Source: Micromonospora sp. NBC_01813 (GTDB lineage Bacteria; Actinomycetota; Actinomycetes; Mycobacteriales; Micromonosporaceae). Taken from it: 64,000 nt of DNA. Numbering within the stretch: position 1 is the first letter of the stretch; each line of letters starts with the position of its first letter. The DNA is taken from the NCBI RefSeq assembly GCF_035917335.1, contig NZ_CP109067.1, positions 5,393,001 to 5,457,000 on the forward strand. The letters are read 5' to 3'. The notes beneath the pieces are model-generated. The model searched no databases. It worked only from the letters and a program-made list of their open reading frames with translations, and was not told where the DNA came from. The translations under genes were made by a program, and so were the position numbers. Positions 36,562 through 44,685 of this stretch are shown in pieces.

Positions 36562-37463
36562 CCCCTACCGCTCCCCAGCGGCGTTCCGATCCGCGATCGA
36601 CACAAAACTGAAAACCGTCGCCCGCGACGAAGGTCGCCTGTTCGTCGAGCTTCGCCGCGAGTTTCTGTACCAACGTTTTCTCGCCCGAGTGTTCGACGAC
36701 AGCGAGTCAGCCTGGGTGCTCAAGGGTGGGATCGGGCTGCTTACCCGGCTGCCTGGGGGCGCGGCACAGCCGCGATATCGACCTGCTGCACCTCACCAGC
36801 GACCCGGTCGAGGCCGAGGCTGAGCTGCGCCGCATCGGCCGCCGTGACCTGGGGGACTACCTGCGCTTCGAGGTACGCCGATCGATACCGCTGTCGGTGG
36901 AGGACGCACTCCGGTTGAAGACCGAGGCCTACACAGGTGCGACAAAGTGGGAGAGCTTCGACATCGACGTCTCCTGCGAGCACCACTTCGTGGCCTCGGT
37001 CGAGCCGATCGTGCCTGTCCCGGTCCTGCAGATCGACAGCATCTCGGCGCTTCCACCGTTTCGGCTCTACCCGCTGGTCGACCAGATCGCGGACAAGATC
37101 ACCGCGATGTATGAGACGCACGGCGGAGTCCCCTCGAACCGCTACCGAGACCTGGTCGACCTGGTCCTGCTGCTCGACATCGAGCAACTGGACGCCGGGC
37201 TGCTCAGCTCCGCACTGACCCAACGCGTCAGGAATGCCCGGAGCCCGGTGTCGTTGCCCGAGGCGATGCGTCCGCCCGGCCGGGGCTGGCCCGAGGGCTA
37301 CCGCGCCGCAGCCCGGCGCAGCTCGCTGCCCGCCGACCTCCACCGCATCGAAGCCGCGTTGCAGCACGTCGGGCAATGTCTCGACCCCATTCTGGGCCGC
37401 CAGGTGCACAGCGGCCGGTGGACACCGTCAAGCCGCCAGTGGGTCACGGATTCCCCGTCCTGA
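36548..37463 (+). pseudogene. AbiEii-type nucleotidyltransferase toxin, frameshifted
   Basis: The gene begins with ATG at 36548, inside the antitoxin gene, and encodes RSAIDTKLKTVARDEGR and AWVLKGGIGLLTRLPGG in one frame. From the G5 run at 36755-36759 the homology continues in another frame: ARHSRDIDLLHL, ALRLKTEAYTGATKW, FRLYPLVDQIADKITAMY and SNRYRDLVDLVLLL. Removing one G joins the halves to LPGARHSRDIDLL, the normal nucleotidyltransferase signature, and restores 304 residues. As read, translation ends at 36823 before the catalytic Asp pair. It could be an inactivated toxin, a phase-variable run or a base-calling error. Confidence 0.82.
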
Positions 37464-37516
37464 CAGCAGCGCTTCATTCGGTTTGCGGGGTGGGTAGGTG
37501 CCCTACCGTGGGTTGG

Positions 37517-38545
37517 GTGTTGACGCCGCCGGAGGAGCTGACCGAGGAGACGCTGGGGGCCACGCTGGGCAGGGCGTGGCGGATGATCGTGGACTCGCTG
37601 GAGTATCTGCCGGTCGGCTGGGGCAGCCACCACTGGTCGGCGGTCGAGGCTACCGGTCGGCGCTGGTTCGTCACCGTCGACGATCTGACGCTGCGGCGGC
37701 ACTCGGATCACGAGCCGCTGCGGGCCGCGTACCGCCGCTTGGAGACCGCGCTCGGCGCGGCGGGTGACCTGCGCGAACACGGCCTCGGCTTCGTCGTCGC
37801 CCCAGTGCCCACCGCCGCCGACGGCGGCCCGCTGGCCCGCGCCACCGACCGGTACGCGGTCGCGCTCTACCCACACGTCGACGGCGACAGCTTCGAGTTT
37901 GGGCCATTCACGTCACCGGAGCACCGAAGGGCCACCCTCGACATGGTGACCGCGGTGCACACCGCCCCGGCGAGCGCCCGCCGGCCCGTGCCGGTCGACA
38001 ATTTCGCGATCCCGCTGCGGGCCGGGCTGGTCGCGGCCCTCACCGCCGACGCCACCCCGGCGCAGGAGACCGGGCCGTACGCGCGGGACGCTGCCCGCCT
38101 GGTCACCGCGCACGCCCCCGCGTTGCGCCAGCGGCTGGACCGCTACGACGCGCTGACCCGGCTGGCCCTCGCCGAGCCGGGCCGGATGGTGCTCACCCAT
38201 GGCGAACCGCATCCGGGCAACACGATGCGCACCGCCGACGGTTGGCGGCTGATCGACTGGGAGTCCGCGCTGGTCGCTCCGCCGGAGCGGGACCTGTGGC
38301 ATGTCGAGACCGGCGACGGCACGATCGCGGCGGCGTACGCGCAGGCGACCGGTGTCCGGCCGGTGCCGCAGCTGATCGAGCTGTACCGGCTGCGGTGGGA
38401 GTTGGCCGACATCGCGGTCGAGTCCGACCGGTTCCGCCACCCGCACACCGGCTCGGCCGACGACGCGGCAGGCTGGCAGATCCTGCGTGACTATCTGGAG
38501 CCGTGGGACGCCGGTTCCTCGAGTCACGCAGGACGCCAGCCCTGA
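37517..38545 (+). CDS. Aminoglycoside phosphotransferase (APH) family protein
   Basis: A 342-residue kinase-like protein. GTG at 37517 (VLTPPEELTEETLGATLGR) is chosen because upstream sequence belongs to the previous gene. WFVTVDDLTLRR is the ATP-side strand. The catalytic loop VLTHGEPHPGNTM is the APH Brenner motif (His-Gly, then His and Asn), and LIDWESALVAPPERDLWHV gives the metal-binding Asp. The substrate is unknown. Stand-alone actinobacterial members may phosphorylate sugars or antibiotics. It follows the broken AbiEii gene by 53 bases without obvious coupling. Confidence 0.83.
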   Translation: MLTPPEELTEETLGATLGRAWRMIVDSLEYLPVGWGSHHWSAVEATGRRWFVTVDDLTLRRHSDHEPLRAAYRRLETALGAAGDLREHGLGFVVAPVPTAADGGPLARATDRYAVALYPHVDGDSFEFGPFTSPEHRRATLDMVTAVHTAPASARRPVPVDNFAIPLRAGLVAALTADATPAQETGPYARDAARLVTAHAPALRQRLDRYDALTRLALAEPGRMVLTHGEPHPGNTMRTADGWRLIDWESALVAPPERDLWHVETGDGTIAAAYAQATGVRPVPQLIELYRLRWELADIAVESDRFRHPHTGSADDAAGWQILRDYLEPWDAGSSSHAGRQP

Positions 38546-38566
38546 AATACAGAGGACGGTGGAGGA

Positions 38567-38956
38567 TCAGCAGGTAGTCGTGTGCCAACTCACCTTCGTC
38601 GCGTACATGGGCACATACAGGTCCGCCCCGCTGCCGGGGGGAACGCACAGCTTGCCGGTGAGTGGCTGTCCGAGATACAACCAGGACCAGGTGATCTCAG
38701 CTCTCCGCGACGTGTGGTTGTAGTAGTTGAACGCCGGAACCCTGCCGGACCACTCGCCGCTGGTCACCAGGGTCGGAGTCTCCGTAGGTCCCTCCGGCGG
38801 GTGATTCCAACCGGCCCAGGTGCAGAACGTGCCCTGCGGGCAGTTCCCGGGCAACAGGTACCCGCTTTCAGCTTGGGACGTTGCCGCCGAAGCAGCGGAC
38901 GGGGTGGCCAGCACGCCGATGAGGGTCGCGGCGAGGGCGATGGACTTCCACTTCAC
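38567..38956 (-). CDS. Small secreted protein, peptidase inhibitor I36-like
   Basis: A 129-residue protein with a GTG start after GGTAGGTGC. The signal peptide is VKWKSIALAATLIGVLATPS, cleaved after SAASA. The mature part starts ATSQAESGYLL and has NCPQGTFCTWAGWNHPP, SGEWSGRVPAFNYYNHTSRR and a C-terminal Cys. Its CP-x-G-x-FC opening and aromatic beta strands resemble the I36 (beta-gamma-crystallin-like) inhibitors of Streptomyces. Four Cys residues in the mature part suggest two disulfides. An inverted repeat lies in front of its start. Confidence 0.75.
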   Translation of the reverse strand: MKWKSIALAATLIGVLATPSAASAATSQAESGYLLPGNCPQGTFCTWAGWNHPPEGPTETPTLVTSGEWSGRVPAFNYYNHTSRRAEITWSWLYLGQPLTGKLCVPPGSGADLYVPMYATKVSWHTTTC

Positions 38957-38995
38957 GGTGCACCTACCAGAGGAAGAGAGATCGAGACACATCTA

Positions 38996-39010
38996 ACTTA
39001 GTAGTTAAGT
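38996..39010. promoter_or_regulatory. Inverted repeat upstream of the secreted inhibitor gene
   Basis: ACTTA-GTAGT-TAAGT forms a 5-bp inverted repeat in a locally AT-rich segment about 40 bases before the secreted-protein start. It may be an operator or part of the promoter. No regulator is assigned. Confidence 0.3.
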
Positions 39011-39115
39011 AGTTGCACGGTCAAGAACTCTTGGGGAGTTCCCCTAGCTCCCCAGACGCGCCCAGTTTCGCCACTACCGGCGTCGGCGGTCAGAAGATCG
39101 AGACGCCCCGACTGC

Positions 39116-39472
39116 TCACCCGACCGCGCCGAGCCAGACCATGCCGTCCGGTGGGGGAAGATCTTTGGCCGACAGCATCTGGTCAAGCGCGGTCACGAGC
39201 CGGCCCAGCCCGGACGGGGTACGCCGGAACCGCTGACCGGACACCAGAACGACGCCCAGGTGTGGGATGCCTGGCGCGAGTCTGACGAAGTCACGAGCGT
39301 TCTCAGTGACCAGGCATCGTCCGTTGCGGGCCGCCCAGGCCAGGACCTCGGTATCCGGTGCGGCGACGAGCCCGATGTCGGGGTCGAGTACGGCAACCAC
39401 GTCGTGCCCGCGCTCACGCAGCAACCTGGCCAGCTCGCGCGAGTACATCTCGTCTAGTAACAGGCCACTCAC
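39116..39472 (-). CDS. DUF5615 PIN-like toxin
   Basis: A 118-residue protein with a GTG start that overlaps the antitoxin stop by 4 bases. The DUF5615 pattern is clear: LLLDEMYSRELARLLRERGH, DVVAVLDPDIGLVAAPDTEV, LAWAARNGRCLVTENARDFV. The acidic residues of LLLDE, the DTEVL block and TENARDF correspond to the Mut7-C/PIN-like active site. It is the probable ribonuclease toxin of a type II pair, controlled by the upstream ribbon-helix-helix-like gene. The end GMVWLGAVG is short, so the length is normal for the family. Confidence 0.85.
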   Translation of the reverse strand: MSGLLLDEMYSRELARLLRERGHDVVAVLDPDIGLVAAPDTEVLAWAARNGRCLVTENARDFVRLAPGIPHLGVVLVSGQRFRRTPSGLGRLVTALDQMLSAKDLPPPDGMVWLGAVG

Positions 39473-39921
39473 GCCACACGCCTGCGGAGGATGACCTGCT
39501 CTGCCTGCCAGAGTCGCTCTTCCTGCTCGGCGACCGCCTGGTTGGCGGCGATGCGCTCGTCGATCTCTTCGGGGTACGCCGCGTAGTAGCGAAGGGCAAT
39601 GACTATCGCCCGCTGGTGCAAGCCGGTCGACACCGCCAGTGCCTGGGTGAGATCGTCGCCAGCCAGGTCGGGTGATTCGGCCTTGATGGCATGTAGTGAG
39701 GCGACGACCTCCCAGACATCCGGTCCCGCCGCCAGCCCGGCCCGCCGCCCGGTCGGGCCAGGTCTGAAGACGATGCCCGGATGCTCGTGAGCGCGCAGCG
39801 ACTCGTCGATGAACATGTTGGCAACCGATGAGATCGACGACCCAGGGTGTTCACGCACGTATCGATCCAGCTGGGCCAGAACCTGTTCGTCAAAACGGAT
39901 CGACCTTGGAGTGCTACCCAT
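39469..39921 (-). CDS. CopG/RHH-type antitoxin of the DUF5615 pair
   Basis: A 150-residue protein starting MGSTPRSIRFDEQVLAQLDR, a ribbon-helix-helix DNA-binding segment. An ATG at 39969 in the same frame overlaps the upstream stop and is an alternative start that would be coupled. Residues 50-130 contain GIVFRPGPTGRRAGLAAGPD, VWEVVASLHAIKAESPDL and ALRYYAAYPEEIDERIAAN, a domain shared with the preceding gene. The Glu/Gln-rich tail probably contacts the toxin. The stop overlaps the toxin start. Confidence 0.8.
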   Translation of the reverse strand: MGSTPRSIRFDEQVLAQLDRYVREHPGSSISSVANMFIDESLRAHEHPGIVFRPGPTGRRAGLAAGPDVWEVVASLHAIKAESPDLAGDDLTQALAVSTGLHQRAIVIALRYYAAYPEEIDERIAANQAVAEQEERLWQAEQVILRRRVA

Positions 39922-39965
39922 CGCTACAGCGTAGCCGCTTGTAGCGGACAGGGAGAGCGGTGTGG

Positions 39966-40250
39966 TCATGCGGCATCGCCCTCGTTGGCCGCGATCCGCT
40001 CGTCGATCTCGGCCTGGTGGTCGGCGTAGTAGCGCAGGGCGACCTCGACGCTGTGCCGGGCCAGCCCGGTGCTGGCCATCATCTCGGTGACCAGCTCGTC
40101 GCCGTCCAGCTCGGGGGAGGCAGCCTTGATGGCGCGCTGAGCAGCGATGACCTCCCACAGCTCAGGGCCGCCGGCCAGCGCGGCCTGCTGACCGGTAGAT
40201 CCGTCGCGAAGCAGGATGCCGGGGTACTTCGCGCCGTCGTACCGGCTCAT
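39966..40250 (-). CDS. Antitoxin-like paralog lacking the RHH domain
   Basis: A 94-residue protein starting MSRYDGAKYPGILLRDG after AGGAGAGCCC. It aligns along its length with the second half of the following antitoxin: GILLRDGSTGQQAALAGGPE, then WEVIAAQRAIKAASPELDGD, MMASTGLARHSVEVALRYYA and EIDERIAAN. The DNA-binding N-terminus is missing. Its stop overlaps the alternative ATG of the antitoxin gene, so the three genes form a tight operon with the toxin. It may be a degenerate duplicate or a second regulator of the toxin. Confidence 0.75.
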   Translation of the reverse strand: MSRYDGAKYPGILLRDGSTGQQAALAGGPELWEVIAAQRAIKAASPELDGDELVTEMMASTGLARHSVEVALRYYADHQAEIDERIAANEGDAA

Positions 40251-40287
40251 TGGGCTCTCCTGATCAGTAGAAGGTGCGGCCCGCTGC

Positions 40288-40653
40288 TCACCGGGCCGCC
40301 GCGTAGTAGTGGTGGCCGTTCGGCTGCGGCTGCTGCTGCGGGTCGAACCGGGCCTCGAACTGCTCGGTCTGCCATGCGCGCAGCGCGTTGCGCACCCGGT
40401 CGGCTTCCGTCCAGGCCATCCGCAGCTCGCGGCGCAGCTCGTCGATCTCGTCGGCGACCCGCTCCAGGTAGCCGTGGACCTCGTCCGGGTCGAGGCCGCG
40501 CCGCCACCGCCGGGGGAAGAACCGCATCGCACGCACCGCCGACGCGGTCAGCCGCAATCGCCGTACGCCGTTGCGTCCGCTGTTGCTCTGGTAGTCGCCG
40601 CCGGTCACCGCCGTCAGCCGGTGCCGTACGGTCGCCGCGTTGCGCCTGAACAC
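40288..40653 (-). CDS. DivIVA-domain protein
   Basis: A 121-residue protein. The GTG at 40653 has AAGGAGG at ideal distance, which extends the protein beyond an internal ATG at 40527. After a basic N-terminal part (VFRRNAATVRHRLTAV) comes LDPDEVHGYLERVADEIDEL, the short DivIVA membrane-proximal motif, then a heptad-like coiled coil LRRELRMAWTEADRVRNALR and a Gln/Pro-rich tail. Small DivIVA-domain proteins are frequent beside XRE regulators in this group. It is divergent from such a regulator and 37 bases upstream of the antitoxin-like gene. Confidence 0.78.
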   Translation of the reverse strand: MFRRNAATVRHRLTAVTGGDYQSNSGRNGVRRLRLTASAVRAMRFFPRRWRRGLDPDEVHGYLERVADEIDELRRELRMAWTEADRVRNALRAWQTEQFEARFDPQQQPQPNGHHYYAAAR

Positions 40654-41010
40654 GCTGAGCCTCCTTGGGGGAGAGAATCGTGGAGAGGCGCCGGGGCGGG
40701 CGGGATCACGCCAACCGAGTTTGCAGACCTGGGAGCCGCGTTGCCGGGCACCCGCCCCGGGCCGTGCCACCACAATGCCGGGCGTACGCGGCTCATCGGC
40801 AGGTGCATTTCTGCGGCATTCCTGATGCATTTCTGTTGCATCGCTCGCTGACGTGCACAAACAGGTGTACGCCAACCTACCTACAACGCCGTGGAATTTC
40901 CACGAAAAGTCGAGCGGAGAGTTATCCACAGCCCATTGCTTTGATCTTGTAGATCTGTGTGTACTACGTGCACCGTGGACATTGGTCCGACGCGACGGGA
41001 GGGCGTCCAG
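40654..41010. other. Divergent promoter region, DivIVA-domain gene and XRE gene
   Basis: A 357-base region with no gene. It contains the paired repeats at 40804-40841 and an AT-richer part towards the XRE start. Both promoters must lie here. Confidence 0.6.
40804..40841. repeat. Two 16-bp direct repeats, candidate operators
   Basis: TGCATTTCTGCGGCAT and TGCATTTCTGTTGCAT start 22 bases apart, about two helical turns. The second is also an imperfect palindrome (ATGCA and TGCAT ends). They lie about midway in the divergent promoter region of an XRE regulator, so they may be its binding sites. Confidence 0.55.
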
Positions 41011-42291
41011 GTGACGGCACGGCGGCACGGCCTGTTCAGGCAACGCAGGACGGCGGGCTTCAGCCAGGAAGGACTGGCCAGGCTCCTGCAGGTCGATCGC
41101 ACGACGATCGCCCGGTGGGAGCGCGGTGACACAGACCCACAACCAGCGGTACGGGCACGACTCGCCGAGGCACTTGACCTGCCAATTGATCAGCTCGACG
41201 CGCTACTCGCTGATGAGCCGACGAATCTCGCTCTGGACAGCGCCGAATCCGGCGGTACGGTGGCATCGGGGGAGACCGATGGAGGTGATCTTGTGGACCG
41301 CCGCGCTTTCACGATCAACACCGCTCTGGCCGGCCTGGGCATCGCCACGCCGCTACGCGACTGGATCACGTCTTCTCAGGTGCCGCAGCACCTGAGCATG
41401 GAGCACATGCAGCAGGTCTCCGAGACGATCCTGGCCTTTCGGCGTGCTGATGCGGCGATCGGCGGCGACAGCCTGTGCGATGTCGCCATCGCCATGTACC
41501 GCCGCCTCGCCCGCTGGGAGCGCGAGACGAGCTACAGCCGTCAGGTCGGTGAGGCCCTGCAGGACTGCCTCGGCGATCTGGAAGCGCAGACCGGCTGGCT
41601 CGCCCTCGACGCTGAGCGCCACGACGAGTCGCGCCACTACCTCCACGCAGCTTTCGTCCGTGCCCGGCTCCGCGACGATCCCCGCCTTGAGGTGCGCGCG
41701 CTCCAGCAGCTCTCGATGCTCCTCCGCGAGACGGACCCGCAGGAGGCTTCGCGGTACGCCGAGGCCGCTCAGCGAATCGCCGCACCATGGGCCACCCCGC
41801 GCTTGAAAGCCCTGCTGCACCTGCGCTCCACCCTCGCCCACGCCCAGGCCGGCGACGCATCCGGGTTCGGACGGGAGTTGGTTAATGCCAGAATCCAGTT
41901 CGACCGTGGTCTGCACGAGGACGATCCGGACTACATCGGGTTCGTCACCATCCACGAGGTCAACGCCACCGAAGGTCTGTCGCACCTCGCGCTTGACCGC
42001 CCCGACCGAGCCGCATCGAGCTTCATCGGCCGGCTCGAACGCCCCGACCCGGTCTTCAAACGGAACGAATACCTGGGGAAGCTCAACATGGCAACGGCCC
42101 TGTACCAGCAGGGCGACCATTCGGGATCCGGCTCGATCGCGCTCAACGTTCTGCCCGCTGTCACGTCGCTCAAGTCCCGACGCACCCGGAAGCGACTGGC
42201 GTCCCTGCGAGCCGACCTCGGGCGAACGGCTCTGCACGTGCCGGCAGCTCGTGACTTCGTCGAGGCGTACGACGCCGCCAAGGTCGCCTGA
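41011..42291 (+). CDS. XRE-family regulator with TPR-like C-terminus
   Basis: A 426-residue protein. GTG at 41011 is chosen because GGGAGGG precedes it. The HTH is at about residues 10-65: LFRQRRTAGFSQEGLARLLQ, VDRTTIARWERGDTDPQPAV. VDRRAFTINTALAGLGIATP marks the linker usual in actinobacterial regulators of this class. The rest is helical repeats (SRHYLHAAFVRARLRDDPRL, EASRYAEAAQRIAAPWATP), likely sensing a peptide or protein partner. The stop overlaps the start of the GNAT gene by 1 base, so the two are coupled. Confidence 0.87.
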   Translation: MTARRHGLFRQRRTAGFSQEGLARLLQVDRTTIARWERGDTDPQPAVRARLAEALDLPIDQLDALLADEPTNLALDSAESGGTVASGETDGGDLVDRRAFTINTALAGLGIATPLRDWITSSQVPQHLSMEHMQQVSETILAFRRADAAIGGDSLCDVAIAMYRRLARWERETSYSRQVGEALQDCLGDLEAQTGWLALDAERHDESRHYLHAAFVRARLRDDPRLEVRALQQLSMLLRETDPQEASRYAEAAQRIAAPWATPRLKALLHLRSTLAHAQAGDASGFGRELVNARIQFDRGLHEDDPDYIGFVTIHEVNATEGLSHLALDRPDRAASSFIGRLERPDPVFKRNEYLGKLNMATALYQQGDHSGSGSIALNVLPAVTSLKSRRTRKRLASLRADLGRTALHVPAARDFVEAYDAAKVA

Positions 42292-42827
42292 TGGCGATCG
42301 ACGGTCTCAAGCTCGACGTCTACGACGCTGACCAGGCGAAGGCGATCCTCGAAGAGCTGATCGCCGTCTACATCGAGATCTACGACGAGCCGGCCGACGC
42401 GTTCCACGGCGAGGACCGCTATCGCCGGCAGATCAACGGTCATATGACGCTGCCCGGCTGGAAGCTCGTCACTGGCAGGATCGGCAACGAACTCGCCGGC
42501 TACGTCTACGGCTTCCCGCTGTCGTCGGACCGCTGGTGGAACGGGCTGCTCACACCCGTACCGGATGGCTTCGCCGTGGAGGACGGACGGCGCACCTTCG
42601 CGATCAGCGAGCTCATGGTCCGTGAATCCTGGCGGCGGCAGGGCGTTGCTCGCGCACTGCACGACGAACTCCTCGGCAACCGGGAAGAGTCCAGAGCCAC
42701 CCTGCTTGCCGACCCGAAGAACGCCCCTGCGCAGGCCGCGTACGCCTCCTGGGGCTGGCGTACCGTCGCCCAACTTCGGCCGAACTGGGAGAACTCCCCC
42801 ACCTACGACGTCCTGATCCGCCCGTAG
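42291..42827 (+). CDS. GNAT family N-acetyltransferase
   Basis: A 178-residue acyltransferase. The conserved acetyl-CoA region is ISELMVRESWRRQGVARALH, with the R-x-x-G-x-A loop, followed by RESRATLLADPKNAPAQAAY and SWGWRTVAQLRP. The order of elements is typical of GNAT. The substrate is unknown. Coupling to an XRE regulator is a common actinobacterial arrangement (a WhiJ- or antibiotic-type regulator with a modifying enzyme). It is convergent with the small membrane protein gene, 7 bases away. Confidence 0.88.
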   Translation: MAIDGLKLDVYDADQAKAILEELIAVYIEIYDEPADAFHGEDRYRRQINGHMTLPGWKLVTGRIGNELAGYVYGFPLSSDRWWNGLLTPVPDGFAVEDGRRTFAISELMVRESWRRQGVARALHDELLGNREESRATLLADPKNAPAQAAYASWGWRTVAQLRPNWENSPTYDVLIRP

Positions 42828-42834
42828 CCGTTCG

Positions 42835-43146
42835 CTACGCGGCGTCGTCGCGACTGACGCGTTGCCGATGGCCGAGCCCGATCAGCATCATCAGCATGAC
42901 CACCGCGCCGCCGGCCAGGGCGCCGACCCAGCCCGGGACGCCGACGAGTCTCCCGCTGGCATAACCGATGCCGGCACCGGCCAGGCACAAGAGTGCGACC
43001 ACCGCCCAGCCGACGGCGTTCAGCTGAACGGCACGGGCCTTCCGTAGACCAGCTCGGCGAAAACGCCACCGCCACGTAGGGCGATACTCGGCATATCGAC
43101 GTCGCATGAAGACCTCCACTGCGGTGACGCCGCGATGCTCGGACAT
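42835..43146 (-). CDS. Small two-helix membrane protein
   Basis: A 103-residue protein starting MSEHRGVTAVEVFMRRRYAE, with GAGGATCG upstream. The N-terminal 35 residues are basic. Two hydrophobic helices follow (AVGWAVVALLCLAGAGIGY and WVGALAGGAVVMLMMLIGLG), then a basic Arg/Asp tail. No family is recognised. A long inverted repeat lies just before its start and separates it from the HAF-repeat gene. Confidence 0.55.
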   Translation of the reverse strand: MSEHRGVTAVEVFMRRRYAEYRPTWRWRFRRAGLRKARAVQLNAVGWAVVALLCLAGAGIGYASGRLVGVPGWVGALAGGAVVMLMMLIGLGHRQRVSRDDAA

Positions 43147-43173
43147 GTCGATCCTCACACGCCGTCCCGACGG

Positions 43174-43236
43174 CGTCGAGGTGAGGCTCATCCACGTCAC
43201 GAGACGGTTTTTGGGTGGATGAGCCTCACCTCGACG
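43174..43236. repeat. 22-bp perfect inverted repeat
   Basis: The arms 43174-43195 and 43215-43236 are exact complements with a 19-base loop that includes TTTTT. It lies between the HAF-repeat gene (ends 43297, minus) and the next minus gene, so it may terminate the former. It also looks like a duplicated, inverted fragment. Confidence 0.85.
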
Positions 43237-43296
43237 GAGCCGACCACCGGACTAAGTAGGCAACCAGCCCAAGACAACCGGGCAAACGGCGACGGG

Positions 43297-44451
43297 CTAG
43301 CGGCGATCGGCAACGGCGGTGTCCCACACTGCCGCCTGGGACCCGCCGCCGGGCGCGCCGAGCACCCCGGCCACCAGCCCTCGATCGTTGAGGTACCAGA
43401 CGCTCCCGGAGTGGGTGCCGTACTTCAGCGGGCCGAGGTCGATGATCCGCCCGGTCCGGGTCCAGACGACGCCGTGTCGGCCGTCCGATGCGCCGGAGTA
43501 CCCGGCGACGGCACCGACGCTGTTGATGGCGTTCGCCTTCGATCCGATGCCGCCGAGGGAGGGCAGCTCTGTCACCCGGCCACGGTGCCAGCGCACCGGT
43601 AGCGCGTCGGCGACACCATCGGGGTTGCCGGCGATCTCGCCGCGGTTGTTGATGCCCACCGTGTTGAGGGTGCCGAGATCGGTGATGACGCCATCGTCCC
43701 AGAGGAAGTAGTGCCACGTGCCGGAGCTCGTCACCATGCCGCCGATCACTTGGCCGCGCTCGTTGATGTCGTGGGCCAGGCTGGCGATCGCTCCTGGCGG
43801 ACTGATCACGGTGAGCTGGCCGTTGCGCCAGAGCGCCGCATTCGTGGTGGCACCCTGGCCGGTTTCGACGAATCCGACGATCTCGCCACGGTTGTTGATC
43901 TTCGCCGGGTAGGTGTCGCCGCCGATGCCGGGCAGATCCACTGCGTGTCCGTTGCGCCAGAGGAAGCCCTGTCCGTACATGTAGCTGGTCGGGAGGTACC
44001 GGACCCCGATCACCTCGTTGCGGTCGTTGATGTCCCACGCCCCGGCCGAACCGGACTCGTTCCGGTCGACCAGCACGGTCATCGCATCGCCTCGCCACAT
44101 CACTGCCCGGTACTGGCTGGTCCCGACCACCACGCCACGCTCGTTGATGGCGTTGCCGCTGCTGTACTCCCCCAGCACGCCAAGGTCGGTCAGCACCCCG
44201 CGGTGCCACCGGAACGCATGGATCTGTCCGTCCACCGCCTGAGCCTGGCCCACCACCTCGCCCGCGTTGTTCAGGTCGTGGGGCAGGCTGGAGTCGCCGC
44301 CGAACGTGCCCAGCAGTTGCGGGGGCACCACTGCAGCCACCGGGGGCGGGCCCGCGGCGACCGCCGCAGACGGCACCACCAGCGTGGCGACGACGATCCC
44401 GACAAGGGTTGGACGAACGATCCTGCTGAGCTCACGCAGCCTGCGTCGCAC
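43297..44451 (-). CDS. Secreted HAF-repeat protein
   Basis: A 384-residue protein. GTG at 44451 follows GGAAGGGGA, and an ATG 12 codons upstream is possible. The signal peptide spans VRPTLVGIVVATLVVPSAAV. About eight repeats of 35-45 residues follow, each with the HAF pattern N-x-x-G-x-V-G and W-R/H plus D-L-G-T-L-G, for example LLGTFGGDSSLPHDLNNAGE, GVLGEYSSGNAINERGVVVG and GTLNTVGINNRGEIAGN. These probably form a beta-propeller. The function is unknown. Such proteins are exported by many actinomycetes. It is followed by a protease on the same strand but further upstream. Confidence 0.83.
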   Translation of the reverse strand: MRRRLRELSRIVRPTLVGIVVATLVVPSAAVAAGPPPVAAVVPPQLLGTFGGDSSLPHDLNNAGEVVGQAQAVDGQIHAFRWHRGVLTDLGVLGEYSSGNAINERGVVVGTSQYRAVMWRGDAMTVLVDRNESGSAGAWDINDRNEVIGVRYLPTSYMYGQGFLWRNGHAVDLPGIGGDTYPAKINNRGEIVGFVETGQGATTNAALWRNGQLTVISPPGAIASLAHDINERGQVIGGMVTSSGTWHYFLWDDGVITDLGTLNTVGINNRGEIAGNPDGVADALPVRWHRGRVTELPSLGGIGSKANAINSVGAVAGYSGASDGRHGVVWTRTGRIIDLGPLKYGTHSGSVWYLNDRGLVAGVLGAPGGGSQAAVWDTAVADRR

Positions 44452-44625
44452 AAGATTCCCCTTCCACAGCACGGTCCTTTCATCCACCCTGAGCTATGTG
44501 GCGGGCAGATTCCTTCACCTGTACGGTCGGATGCCGGCCGAGATCTTTCGCGATTCGCAACGACCTCCATTAGCCACTTATCCACTCTGGATATTAGGTC
44601 GCCCTGGATCGGGTGACGCGGCGCG

Positions 44626-44655
44626 GAGAGCCCTGGCCGGTCGGCCAGGGCTCTC
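44626..44655 (-). terminator. 13-bp hairpin after the protease gene
   Basis: GAGAGCCCTGGCC and its exact complement flank a 4-base loop, about 30 bases past the stop of the minus-strand protease gene. It is a strong intrinsic terminator. Confidence 0.8.
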
Positions 44656-44685
44656 ACGGACGGTTTCAGGACGGTTGTGTCGGTG

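Noticed and set aside
39469-39969. Longer antitoxin start at 39969
   Set aside because: It would add 16 residues before the RHH segment, and homologous proteins of this kind begin directly with the ribbon. It is kept as an alternative because it overlaps the upstream stop.
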